The notes under the pieces are model-generated. The model was not told the origin of the DNA. It did no database searches and saw nothing but the letters and a program-made list of their open reading frames with translations. 13,683 bases of DNA from Bacteroidia bacterium (lineage in GTDB: Bacteria > Bacteroidota > Bacteroidia > Chitinophagales > Saprospiraceae): assembly GCA_030431945.1 (NCBI GenBank), contig JAUIIF010000050.1, forward strand, positions 1 to 13,683. Direction: 5' to 3'. Position numbers and translations under genes: made by a program. This document shows, one piece after another, positions 5,835 through 13,683 of the stretch (its first letter is position 1; every line of letters begins with the position of its first letter).

Positions 5835-8800
5835 ATGTCGCCCACCGTTTTGAGTAAAATGCTTGGTGTTGCGTTGCAGCCCTGCCAGGAAGAGAATCCG
5901 GCCCGCTGTGTACTGGCGGACCAGAGCGGTCAGTACGTTCTTGATGATCAGGACCGGCTGGTCGCGCTCAACCTCTTCGGGTGCTACGGCAAGGGTAAGC
6001 GGCCGGCTCCGCCGCCGCTGAAAGACTGGCTGCCCCAGCTGCCTCACCTCCGGTACCTTAACCTGGCCCGCTGCGGCCTGACGGAACTTGACCTGACGGC
6101 TCAGGAAAACCTCGTCGTGCTGTTCGCCCAGGAAAACGTGGGCCTCGTCCGGATCAAATTCCCCCCGGCCTTCCGTGCTCTGCTGCGGGCGGACCTGAGC
6201 CACTGCTCCCTCACCAACATCATCTGGCCCGCAAGCCCGGTGCTGGAAGTACTCAACGTCAGCCGGCAACACGAAAAAAGCCTGGAGGAATGGCGGTTCT
6301 CCACCCCGTGCCCCCGCCTGTACCTGCTGGACCTGAGCCACAACCGGTTGTCTGATTTTCAGCTGGGGCCTGGCTTTGCTCAGCTGGGCATCCTCTGCCT
6401 GGAAAATAATGCCCTCGACACGGTCGCCTTTACCGGGCAGCTGCCGGGCCTCGAAAGTTTAAGGCTGAGCGATAATTTACTGACCACGGTATCCGGCGAG
6501 TGGCTGAAACGTGCTCCGAATCTCCTGAATTTGTTTCTCGAGAAGAATAAGATAGAGGATCACTACAAAATTTTTATTGAGGATAAGACGCCTTACGAGG
6601 CCTTGACGTCCTTGCGCGATCTCTTTAAGAACGAAGCTCAGGGTACCGAAAAGGATGACGAGTGTAAGGTCATGATCATCGGTAACGGTAAGGCCGGCAA
6701 GAGCACCATCATCAAGCGGCTGAAGGACGGCAAATTCCGTAAGGAATACGTGTCCACCCACGGCATCGAACTGTTTGCCTATCCCCGGCAGGATTGGACT
6801 TTGGTCTTCTGGGATTTCGGCGGGCAGGATGTGTACCATGCCACCCACCGGCTTTTTATGCAATCGAACGTGGTTTACCTGCTTGTCTGGAATCCGCAAA
6901 CGGACCCGAATTTCAGGGGCTACCAGGAGGTAGAAGAGAACGGAGAGGTACGGCAATACCGCAATTACAGTATTCCTTACTGGCTGCATTACGCCGATAC
7001 AATCGGGGAAAGCAGCCCGATCATACTGGTGCAAACCCATAAAAGGGATGGCGTGGTGGCCGCGCCCCCGGGGCTAAAGGCAAGCAACGTGGTGCCGGCT
7101 TACGTCCACCAGATTGAATCCGCCGAGCCGGACTTTGAAAAAAGCGGCTACGAAGACATGCTGCGGTACCTTACGGATTCCGTCAAAAAGCTGAAGGCGG
7201 CCTCCGGAGAAATGGCCGCTTCCAATATCCTGGAAATGCGCCAGTTGCTGCGGGACCGGCTCGCCGCCGGCCAGCGCATCATGTCGTTGGAAGAGTACCT
7301 GGTGGAAGCGGAACGACTGAAAATTAACGGCGCGGAAGACGTGCTGAAATCATGGCTGCACAAAACGGGCGTGCTCTTTTATCAGCCACAGCGTATGGGG
7401 GGGCGGATCATCCTGGACCAACAGTGGGCTATTGATGCCATCTATACCCTGTTCGACCGGTCTTCACCCCATTTCGAGCGCCTGAAGACAATCGGTGGGG
7501 TCTTCCGGGGCCTGGAACTGGAGGCCATCTGGAAAGACTGGCCGGAAGCAGACCCCGAACTGTTCGTTGAGTTTATGCTTTCCTGCGAGGTCTGCTTCGA
7601 GCTGCCGTCCGGTGAACGGGAGCTGGCGTACCGGAGCTTTATGGTGCCGGGGCTTTTGCCGGAGCAACCCGACGCCAGCTTTACCAGGATGTGGACCGGC
7701 CGGCCCTACTGGGAGGTGCATTTTTGCTACGACATCCTTCACTACGGGGTCGTCCAGCGTTTCTTAGTCAAGACCCAACAAATAGCCAGTAGGGGGAAAA
7801 TGACCCAGGTAAGTACGATCCTGTTTGATGAACCGCAGGTCGCTACCGTGGAAGCCAAAAGGGAACAAGAGTACCTGGACCGGATGGTCGTCAGAATCGG
7901 TGCGCATGATTACCAATTACTGGGGCAAATCGCCAACGTCCTAGCAGCAATCCAAAAGGCGGCGCCCGAAGTGCTGCTTCGTTGCCCGACGAGTGGGGAG
8001 TTGGTCCCCTTTGCGCAGATCGATGTCGCCTTGCGTACCGATAATCAGGTAGTAGAGACGACCTCCGGGACGCAGGTGGCCAGTGCGCCTTTCTTCGACT
8101 TTTGGAGCCACCGTGCCCTGGACCGGCCGGATACCGTTGAGCAGGCTACGCCCTTACTCACGAATCAGGAAATTATGGAATACCTCTGCCGTTTTGCCCG
8201 GGCCGATGCTTCCGAAAATAAGCCTAAGGAAATCATTCGGTTCCCGGCACCGACGGCCCCTCAGGCCGGTCCTGCGCCAACTACGGGGACCGGCAGCTCC
8301 CTTCCCCCGGGGTTGAAAACCATTCTTTTTGTTTCCGCTAATCCACAGGGGACAGCCCCCCTGAAGCTCACGGAAGAGCTTTGGCAAATCATGGATGGGT
8401 TGCGGGGATCAACGACGTTTCAGGCCAAGCTCCTGCCGCAGGTGACGGAGAATGATTTCGTCAACGAAATTTTTGCCGTAAAGCCCCACATCCTTCACTT
8501 TTCGGGCCACGGAGAAACCGCCGTGGCGGGGTTTCACAGCGACGGTATCATCTTTAATGATGATCAGGGTGGAGACCTGAAACTGGTTTCTACGGCTATG
8601 CTCAAGAAGTTTTTTGCGGCCCTGCGGGAGAGCGTTGATCTCCCGCTCGAGTACATCGTGCTTAATTCCTGCCATTCCCATTTGCAGGCAAAGGCCATCA
8701 GTGAAGAAGGGTACGTGGTAGTAGGGACGAGTACGAGCATTTCCGACAGCGCTGCGGTGGCCTTTTCCAAGGGTTTCTATCAGGCCCTTGGCCGCGGGGA

Positions 8801-8918
8801 GGAAGTCAGAAGTGCCGTTAGTCAGGGGCGCAAGAACGCCGGCTTCAAGGAGCTGGGGGAAACCAAAATTCTCCTCTACGAGCACGGGAAAGTGGTGGAA
8901 GAACTAACCAACGATTAG
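5835..8918 (+). CDS. LRR-Roc-COR GTPase with C-terminal CHAT (caspase-like) protease domain
   Basis: A 1027-residue cytoplasmic ROCO protein with no signal peptide or membrane segment. Residues about 40-245 carry irregular leucine-rich repeats (e.g. LRYLNLARCGLTELDL, LYLLDLSHNRLSDFQL, LESLRLSDNLLTTV). A Roc GTPase follows (about 275-455): P-loop GNGKAGKS 283-290, switch I Thr308 in STHGIEL, switch II WDFGGQ 326-331, and a G4-like THKRD at 401-405. The COR domain spans about 465-720, including the FMLSCEVCFELP and AYRSFMVPGLLP segments typical of COR. After a linker rich in Pro, Ala and Thr (about 803-825) comes a CHAT domain (826-1027): KTILFVSANPQGT, HFSGHGE with His892, and VLNSCHS with Cys946, the caspase-type catalytic pair, then FSKGFYQALGRG. 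All key GTPase and protease residues are present. Inferred action: ligand sensing by LRRs, GTP-controlled dimer switching, proteolytic output. The target is unknown. The start at 5835 follows a C-rich leader with no ribosome binding site. A G7 run lies at 7397-7403. Confidence 0.93.
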   Translation: MSPTVLSKMLGVALQPCQEENPARCVLADQSGQYVLDDQDRLVALNLFGCYGKGKRPAPPPLKDWLPQLPHLRYLNLARCGLTELDLTAQENLVVLFAQENVGLVRIKFPPAFRALLRADLSHCSLTNIIWPASPVLEVLNVSRQHEKSLEEWRFSTPCPRLYLLDLSHNRLSDFQLGPGFAQLGILCLENNALDTVAFTGQLPGLESLRLSDNLLTTVSGEWLKRAPNLLNLFLEKNKIEDHYKIFIEDKTPYEALTSLRDLFKNEAQGTEKDDECKVMIIGNGKAGKSTIIKRLKDGKFRKEYVSTHGIELFAYPRQDWTLVFWDFGGQDVYHATHRLFMQSNVVYLLVWNPQTDPNFRGYQEVEENGEVRQYRNYSIPYWLHYADTIGESSPIILVQTHKRDGVVAAPPGLKASNVVPAYVHQIESAEPDFEKSGYEDMLRYLTDSVKKLKAASGEMAASNILEMRQLLRDRLAAGQRIMSLEEYLVEAERLKINGAEDVLKSWLHKTGVLFYQPQRMGGRIILDQQWAIDAIYTLFDRSSPHFERLKTIGGVFRGLELEAIWKDWPEADPELFVEFMLSCEVCFELPSGERELAYRSFMVPGLLPEQPDASFTRMWTGRPYWEVHFCYDILHYGVVQRFLVKTQQIASRGKMTQVSTILFDEPQVATVEAKREQEYLDRMVVRIGAHDYQLLGQIANVLAAIQKAAPEVLLRCPTSGELVPFAQIDVALRTDNQVVETTSGTQVASAPFFDFWSHRALDRPDTVEQATPLLTNQEIMEYLCRFARADASENKPKEIIRFPAPTAPQAGPAPTTGTGSSLPPGLKTILFVSANPQGTAPLKLTEELWQIMDGLRGSTTFQAKLLPQVTENDFVNEIFAVKPHILHFSGHGETAVAGFHSDGIIFNDDQGGDLKLVSTAMLKKFFAALRESVDLPLEYIVLNSCHSHLQAKAISEEGYVVVGTSTSISDSAAVAFSKGFYQALGRGEEVRSAVSQGRKNAGFKELGETKILLYEHGKVVEELTND

Positions 8919-8985
8919 CGCCGGACCGTTTCCGTTCTTCGACCAGACAAAATGATTACTTTAGATTTTCCAGACCTTGCAATCT

Positions 8986-9783
8986 ATGACCGTCACCCCG
9001 CTTTTCGAATCTCCCGGGCTTAAAAAGAAAACCTACACCGTAGGGAATGTTACTTTCCGGATGGTTGAGCTCCCCGGTGAAGTTGGCTTTTGGATGGGGA
9101 ACGAAGATAAAGTAACCAATGTCCCTTCTGACGCCAGGCCCCGGCACCAAAAAAACATCTCCGCCTTTGCGCTGGCAGAATTTCCGGTGACGCAGGCCTT
9201 ATGGGAGGCAGTAGTGGCGCGGGCGCAGGTGCAAGGATTTTTGGAGGAGCAGGAACTGCCGCTTACCCCAGCTACGTTCCCCGGTAAAAACAGACCGGTG
9301 GAAAGCGTGGATTGGCACCAGGCCCGCAAATTCTGCGAGGCACTCAGTTGCCTAACGTTGAATACTCCGGATTTTTTTCGTCTGCCCAGTGAATCCGAAT
9401 GGGAGTACGCTGCCCGGGGAATGACGGGCCGGAAATACAGCGGCGGCAACTACCTGCCGGAACAGGGGTGGTACCGGGATAACAATGGCGAAGAGACGAT
9501 GCCAGTAGGCCTGCTCGGCCCCAACAAATACGGATTGTATGACCTCAGCGGTAATGTCTCCGAGTGGTGCGAAGACGACTGGCACAGCAATTATAAAAAC
9601 CACCCGCGGGATGGCCGCGCCTGGATCGGCCCACCGGACAAGCGCGCTTACCACCGGGTACGGCGCGGTGGTTCTTTTGACCTGGCCCCGGATATTTCCC
9701 AGTGTACCTACCGCTACTGGAGCCGGCCGGATGTCCGTAGCAGCGACATCGGCTTCCGGCTGGCCGCCCCGGTTGAAGAATAA
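8986..9783 (+). CDS. FGE-sulfatase/SUMF1-fold protein without the catalytic cysteine pair
   Basis: A 265-residue cytoplasmic protein of the formylglycine-generating-enzyme fold (C-type-lectin-like). ATG at 8986 is preferred to an in-frame TTG at 8977. Family landmarks in order: VELPGEVGFWMGNE (27-40), EFPVTQALWEAV (65-76), PVESVDWHQARKFCEAL (104-120), FRLPSESEWEYAARG (131-145), NKYGLYDLSGNVSEWCEDDW (180-199), VRRGGSF (225-231) and IGFRLA (255-260). True FGEs have two cysteines five residues apart shortly after the RGGS motif. Here that stretch (231-246) has only Cys240, so sulfatase activation is unlikely and a binding or structural role is more probable. The gene starts 67 bases after the ROCO-CHAT stop on the same strand and is likely co-transcribed. 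FGE-fold proteins recur beside caspase-like proteases and other conflict-system genes in bacteria. It could be a sensor partner or a CHAT substrate; both are inference. No diversity-generating retroelement template or reverse transcriptase is present nearby. Confidence 0.88.
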   Translation: MTVTPLFESPGLKKKTYTVGNVTFRMVELPGEVGFWMGNEDKVTNVPSDARPRHQKNISAFALAEFPVTQALWEAVVARAQVQGFLEEQELPLTPATFPGKNRPVESVDWHQARKFCEALSCLTLNTPDFFRLPSESEWEYAARGMTGRKYSGGNYLPEQGWYRDNNGEETMPVGLLGPNKYGLYDLSGNVSEWCEDDWHSNYKNHPRDGRAWIGPPDKRAYHRVRRGGSFDLAPDISQCTYRYWSRPDVRSSDIGFRLAAPVEE

Positions 9784-9834
9784 CCCCAACGCGCCTGCTA
9801 AAGTCCTGAGGGTGGCTGCGGCAGGTGTACCACC

Positions 9835-10002
9835 ATGCTCCTGAAACCTTCCCTTGCACCAGCGGCCGCGCCGGCAGAAAAGGCTGAATTTGTGGAAAAC
9901 TATTCCTTAAAGAAAGACGTCTCCTACGTACCTTGTGCAACCCGGCCCTTCGGAGCTGAAAAAACGCCCGTAAGCCCCGCCTTGTCGATTTTTTACTACT
10001 GA
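9835..10002 (+). CDS. Possible 55-residue small ORF between the FGE-fold gene and dnaE
   Basis: An uninterrupted ATG-to-TGA frame of 55 codons fills most of the 237-base gap before dnaE and ends 18 bases before its start. The peptide starts MLLKPSLAPAAAPAEKAEF, is rich in Ala, Pro and Lys, and has a central Cys34. It has no clear signal peptide or membrane segment, and I recognise no family. There is no visible ribosome binding site, which is not informative in this phylum. It may be a real small protein, a leader peptide or chance; the rest of the gap (9784-9834, 10003-10020) holds nothing I can name. Confidence 0.22.
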   Translation: MLLKPSLAPAAAPAEKAEFVENYSLKKDVSYVPCATRPFGAEKTPVSPALSIFYY

Positions 10003-10020
10003 CTGCCAACTAAAACAAGC

Positions 10021-13000
10021 ATGCCCGAATTCTGCCACCTCCACTGCCACACCCAGTATTCTCTCCTCGACGGCGCGTCCGAGATCGGGGCGATGATGGA
10101 CAAGGCCGTGGAAGACGGGATGAAAGGCGTGGCCCTGACGGACCACGGGAACATGTTCGGCGCGTTTAAATTTGTCAACGAAGCAGCCCGGCGTAACATC
10201 AAGCCGATGATCGGCTGCGAATTTTACCTGGTCGAAGACCGCCACAAGAAGGCCTTCAGCCGGGCGGCGGGGGAAAAAGACAAGCGCTACCACCAGCTGA
10301 TGCTGGCCAAGAATAAAAAAGGATACATCAACCTGAGCAAGCTCTGCTCCATCGGCTACATCGAGGGGCTGTACGGTAAGTACCCCCGCATCGATAAGGA
10401 GCTGATCGAAAAATACCACGAAGGACTCATCGTTACGAGTTGCTGTATCGGTGCGGAAATCCCCCAGTTGCTGATTGCCGGAAAGGACGAAGAGGCAGAA
10501 GCTGCCCTGAAGTGGTGGCTCAACATCTTCGGAGACGATTACTACATCGAAATTCAGCGCCACCGGGGCATCGATGATATTGACCTGGGCCGCGACCGCG
10601 ATGGCCGCACCATCTACTCCGGTAAGAGCCAGGAAGACATCAACGTGAAGCTGCTGGCGCTGGCCATGAAGCACGACGTAAAGGTGATCTGTACCAACGA
10701 CAGTCATTACGTTGAAGAAGAGGATTACCTGCCGCACGACCTGCTGCTCTGCGTCAACACCGGCTCCCTGAAGGAGGACCCCTCCCGCTTTAAATTCCCC
10801 AGCTCTGACTTCTACTTCAAGAAGCAGATGGAAATGGTCAACCTCTTCCACGATCATCCGGACTCGGTGGCCAATACCATGGAGGTCTACGATAAAATCG
10901 AAACGCTGGAGTTGGCCAGCGACGTACTGCTGCCCAACTTCCCGATGCCGCCGGAGTTTGCCACGCAGGATGAATACCTCCGGCACCTCACCTACGAAGG
11001 GGCCCGCAAACGCTACGGCGAAATCAACGAAACCACCAGGGAGCGCCTCGATTTCGAACTCGACGTCATTAAGGCCTCGGGCTATCCGGGTTACTTCCTG
11101 ATCGTGCAGGATTTTACCACCGCAGCCCGGGAAATGGGGGTAAGCGTTGGCCCCGGCCGGGGCTCCGCCGCCGGCTCGGCGGTCGCCTACTGCGTCGGGA
11201 TCACCAACGTGGACCCCATCAAGTACGACCTCCTCTTTGAGCGATTCCTCAACCCGGAGCGGGTGTCCATGCCGGATATTGATATTGACTTCGACGACGT
11301 GGGCCGGCAAAAGGTAATCGACTACGTCATCGACAAATACGGCCAGGAACAGGTCGCGCAAATCATCACGTACGGCACCATGGCGGCCAAGTCGTCGCTC
11401 CGCGACGTCGGCCGCGTCATGGATGTTCCCCTCAGTGAAGTCGACCGGGTGGCCAAGTCCTTCCCCGTCCAGTTAGGCGCGTCGCTGCGCGACGTGCTGG
11501 CCGACGGTGACATCAACCCCAAGCTGAAGGGAAAAATGAACTCCGAAGACGTAGATAAAGCCTACGCCTTCCGTGACCTGGCCGAACAGCAGGACCAGAT
11601 CGGCGAAATGATCCGCATGGCCAAAAAGCTCGAAGGGTCAATCCGCAATACCGGCATCCACGCCTGCGGCGTCGTCATTACCCCCTCCAACATCACGGAA
11701 CACGTCCCCGTGACGGCGGATAAGGACACGGGTATGTACGTTTCCCAGTTCGACAACTCCGTGGCCGAAGACGCCGGCCTGCTGAAAATGGACTTCCTGG
11801 GGCTCAAGACCCTGACGATCATCAAAGACGCCCTGCGGATGATCAAGGAAAACCATGACATCGACATTGACGTGGATGAGTTGCCGCTCGACGATCTCAA
11901 AACCTACGAACTCTTCCAACGCGGGGAAACCAACGGCATCTTCCAGTACGAATCTGGCGGCATGCAGAAACACATGAAGAACCTCAAGCCGACGACTTTC
12001 GACGACTTGATCGCCATGAACGCCCTCTACCGCCCCGGCCCGCTGGAATACATCCCCGAGTTCATCGAACGGAAACACGGTCGGAAGCCGATTGTGTATA
12101 CCCTCGATGCGGAAGAACAATACCTGAAGGAAACCTTCGGCATTTACGTCTACCAGGAGCAGATTATGCTCCTGTCCCAATCCATCGCCAACTTCTCCAA
12201 AGGCCAGGCGGACGTGCTCCGTAAGGCCATGGGTAAGAAGAAAAAGGACGTACTGGATAAGATGTACCCCCAGTTCGTGGAGGGCGGCATGGCCAATGGC
12301 CACCCCGAAGAGAAGTTGGGCAAGATCTGGAAAGACTGGGAAGCGTTCGCCTCCTACGCCTTCAACAAATCTCACTCTACCTGCTACGCCCTGGTGGCCT
12401 ACCACACGGCCTACCTCAAGGCCCACTACCCGGCGGAATACATGGCTTCGGTGCTGACGCACAATAAATCCGACCAGACGAAAATGAGCTTCTTCCTCCG
12501 GGAATGTAAGCGCATGGATGTCCCGGTACTGCAACCGGACATCAACGAAAGCCAGGCCGAATTCTCGGTCAATAAACAAGGGGCCATCCGCATCGGGATG
12601 ACGGCCCTGAAGGGGGTCGGCGAAGGCCCGGTACAGGCCATCCTCGACGCCCGTAAGGAAGGCGACTTCGAATCCCTCTTCGACCTGCTTCTGCGCATCG
12701 AGCCGGGAACGGTAAACAAGCGGGTGCTGGAAGCCCTGGTGGATGCTGGGGCCTTCGATTGCTTCGAAGAAATGCACCGGGCGCAGTACTACGCGCCGAC
12801 GGACAAGTTCGACTCCTACCTCGAAGATGCCGTCAAAACAGCCAATGGTACCATCGCCCGGCAAGCCGAAGCGGCCAGCAGCCTCTTCGCCGAAGTACAG
12901 GACGAAATATCCGTCGATCCCCCCAAACCACCCCCCGCCAAACCTTTCCTGTTGCCGGAAAAACTGGCCCGGGAAAAGGAAGTGACCGGCATCTACGTTT

Positions 13001-13593
13001 CCGGTCACCCCCTGGATGGCTATAAACTGGAAATCGATAACTACGTGACCTGCGGCCTGGCCGATCTCGACCCCAGAAAGTACGGCCGCAGCACGGTCAA
13101 ACTGGCCGGTATGATCGTCGGCGCCCGCCACCTCGTAAGTAAAAACGGTAACGGCTGGGGCATCTTTGAGCTAGGCGACTACGACGAGACCATCGAGTTC
13201 AAACTGTTTGGTGACGACTACCTCAAGTTCAAGCACGTACTCATTCAGGGCACCGCGCTTTTCCTGACGGCCACCTTCCGGAAAAAGTGGCAAAGTGAAG
13301 AACTGGAACTGAAAATCTCCGAGATCAAACTGCTCGAAGGAGTCGGTCAGGAAATGACCAACGCCATCATCCTGAAAATGCCCCTGGAGGAACTCACCTC
13401 AGCCAAGGTCGTTGCCCTTGATGACCTCTGCCAGCGCTATCAGGGTACCGCTAAACTCCGGATGGTCTTTTATGACCGGGAGGAGGATTCCAAACTGAAA
13501 ATGTTTTCGCTTAAACGGACGGTAGCCGCAGACACAGACTTCGTGAAGGAAATCGAACGGATGGGGATCAAGTACCGGCTGGAAGGCGCGTAG
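10021..13593 (+). CDS. dnaE: DNA polymerase III alpha subunit
   Basis: A 1190-residue replicative polymerase. The PHP domain (about 1-290) keeps HLHCHT with His8 and His10, TDH at 40-42, Glu67, His91, Cys141/142 and NDSH at 226-229. Several of these positions are altered in E. coli DnaE, so a metal-bound, possibly proofreading PHP site is plausible. The C-family polymerase core shows GPGRGSAAGS at 377-386 and the catalytic PDIDIDFDD at 418-426 (Asp419, Asp421), with the third aspartate as Asp591 in LLKMDFLGLKTL. The tandem HhH region is near 855-880 (GMTALKGVGEG), SGHPLDGY lies near 993-1000 and the OB-fold at about 1020-1110. Length is normal for a bacterial DnaE1. It acts in the cytoplasm as the catalytic subunit of the replisome. 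It is co-directional with the ROCO-CHAT/FGE pair but separated by 237 bases, so it probably has its own promoter. Confidence 0.98.
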   Translation: MPEFCHLHCHTQYSLLDGASEIGAMMDKAVEDGMKGVALTDHGNMFGAFKFVNEAARRNIKPMIGCEFYLVEDRHKKAFSRAAGEKDKRYHQLMLAKNKKGYINLSKLCSIGYIEGLYGKYPRIDKELIEKYHEGLIVTSCCIGAEIPQLLIAGKDEEAEAALKWWLNIFGDDYYIEIQRHRGIDDIDLGRDRDGRTIYSGKSQEDINVKLLALAMKHDVKVICTNDSHYVEEEDYLPHDLLLCVNTGSLKEDPSRFKFPSSDFYFKKQMEMVNLFHDHPDSVANTMEVYDKIETLELASDVLLPNFPMPPEFATQDEYLRHLTYEGARKRYGEINETTRERLDFELDVIKASGYPGYFLIVQDFTTAAREMGVSVGPGRGSAAGSAVAYCVGITNVDPIKYDLLFERFLNPERVSMPDIDIDFDDVGRQKVIDYVIDKYGQEQVAQIITYGTMAAKSSLRDVGRVMDVPLSEVDRVAKSFPVQLGASLRDVLADGDINPKLKGKMNSEDVDKAYAFRDLAEQQDQIGEMIRMAKKLEGSIRNTGIHACGVVITPSNITEHVPVTADKDTGMYVSQFDNSVAEDAGLLKMDFLGLKTLTIIKDALRMIKENHDIDIDVDELPLDDLKTYELFQRGETNGIFQYESGGMQKHMKNLKPTTFDDLIAMNALYRPGPLEYIPEFIERKHGRKPIVYTLDAEEQYLKETFGIYVYQEQIMLLSQSIANFSKGQADVLRKAMGKKKKDVLDKMYPQFVEGGMANGHPEEKLGKIWKDWEAFASYAFNKSHSTCYALVAYHTAYLKAHYPAEYMASVLTHNKSDQTKMSFFLRECKRMDVPVLQPDINESQAEFSVNKQGAIRIGMTALKGVGEGPVQAILDARKEGDFESLFDLLLRIEPGTVNKRVLEALVDAGAFDCFEEMHRAQYYAPTDKFDSYLEDAVKTANGTIARQAEAASSLFAEVQDEISVDPPKPPPAKPFLLPEKLAREKEVTGIYVSGHPLDGYKLEIDNYVTCGLADLDPRKYGRSTVKLAGMIVGARHLVSKNGNGWGIFELGDYDETIEFKLFGDDYLKFKHVLIQGTALFLTATFRKKWQSEELELKISEIKLLEGVGQEMTNAIILKMPLEELTSAKVVALDDLCQRYQGTAKLRMVFYDREEDSKLKMFSLKRTVAADTDFVKEIERMGIKYRLEGA

Positions 13594-13615
13594 ACCCTGC
13601 CATTATCCCGGCCCT

Positions 13616-13683
13616 ATGAAACCACCACTCAGAATTGGTGTCGTTGGCTTTAGCCGTAACCAGTTTGATCAACAGGAAGCGCG
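13616..13683 (+). CDS. 5' end of an unidentified gene, cut by the window edge
   Basis: An ATG 22 bases after the dnaE stop opens a frame running to the window end (22 complete codons). The visible start is MKPPLRIGVVGFSRNQFDQQ. The segment LRIGVVGFS looks like a first beta-strand and glycine turn of a Rossmann-like fold, so a nucleotide-binding protein is possible, but too little is visible to name it. The short distance suggests co-transcription with dnaE. Confidence 0.6.
   Translation, partial: MKPPLRIGVVGFSRNQFDQQEA

Noticed and set aside
8953..9021. 22-codon frame from the ATG at 8953, between the ROCO-CHAT and FGE-fold genes
   Set aside because: It is very short, overlaps the FGE-fold gene out of frame and has no recognisable features.
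9640..10020. Diversity-generating retroelement around the FGE-fold gene
   Set aside because: The gene has the right fold, but the 237 bases downstream contain no copy of its 3' end that could be a template repeat, and there is no reverse transcriptase or accessory gene in the window.
9907..11361. Long open frame (484 codons) antisense to dnaE
   Set aside because: dnaE is unmistakable in the same bases; the antisense translation is low-complexity Val/Gly/Asp-rich shadow sequence.
11638..13131. Second long antisense frame within dnaE
   Set aside because: Same reason: mirrored codon bias of dnaE, no domain signature.

Overview
The window looks like chromosomal DNA of a GC-rich member of the Bacteroidota, probably from the Saprospiria/Lewinella side. 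The signs are a SusC-style TonB-dependent receptor with an N-terminal carboxypeptidase-regulatory-like domain and a paired lipoprotein, genes with no recognisable Shine-Dalgarno sequences, a TlpA/ResA-type thioredoxin, and a replicative DnaE of the PHP-bearing type. The taxonomic call is inference from gene content; no rRNA or tRNA is present.

Layout. (1) Positions 1-2984, plus strand: a small lipoprotein gene and a TonB-dependent receptor gene that abut with no gap. An inverted repeat (49-73) lies upstream. They look like an outer-membrane uptake unit, possibly for a metal. (2) Positions 3159-5416, minus strand: a secreted protein of unknown function, a TlpA-like thiol-disulfide protein and a four-helix membrane protein with a soluble C-terminal domain; the last two are probably co-transcribed. 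(3) Positions 5417-5834: a divergent intergenic region of 418 bases whose right-hand 250 bases are a nearly continuous run of inverted repeats. (4) Positions 5835-9783, plus strand: a two-gene module and the centre of interest. The first gene encodes a 1027-residue protein with leucine-rich repeats, a Roc GTPase, a COR domain and a C-terminal CHAT (caspase-like) protease domain with His892 and Cys946. The second encodes a 265-residue FGE/SUMF1-fold protein that lacks the cysteine pair of true formylglycine-generating enzymes. (5) Positions 10021-13593: dnaE, the DNA polymerase III alpha subunit, followed by the first 22 codons of another gene.

How the parts may work together. The LRR-Roc-COR-CHAT protein has the layout of a human LRRK2-like ROCO protein with the kinase replaced by a protease. 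The simplest reading is a sensor (LRR), a GTP-driven dimer switch (Roc-COR) and a protease output (CHAT). The adjacent FGE-fold protein is a candidate ligand-binding partner or protease substrate. By analogy with other CHAT-containing bacterial systems this may be a defence or regulated-cell-death module, but nothing in the sequence proves that role. No CRISPR array, transposase, reverse transcriptase, integrase, tRNA or rRNA was seen.
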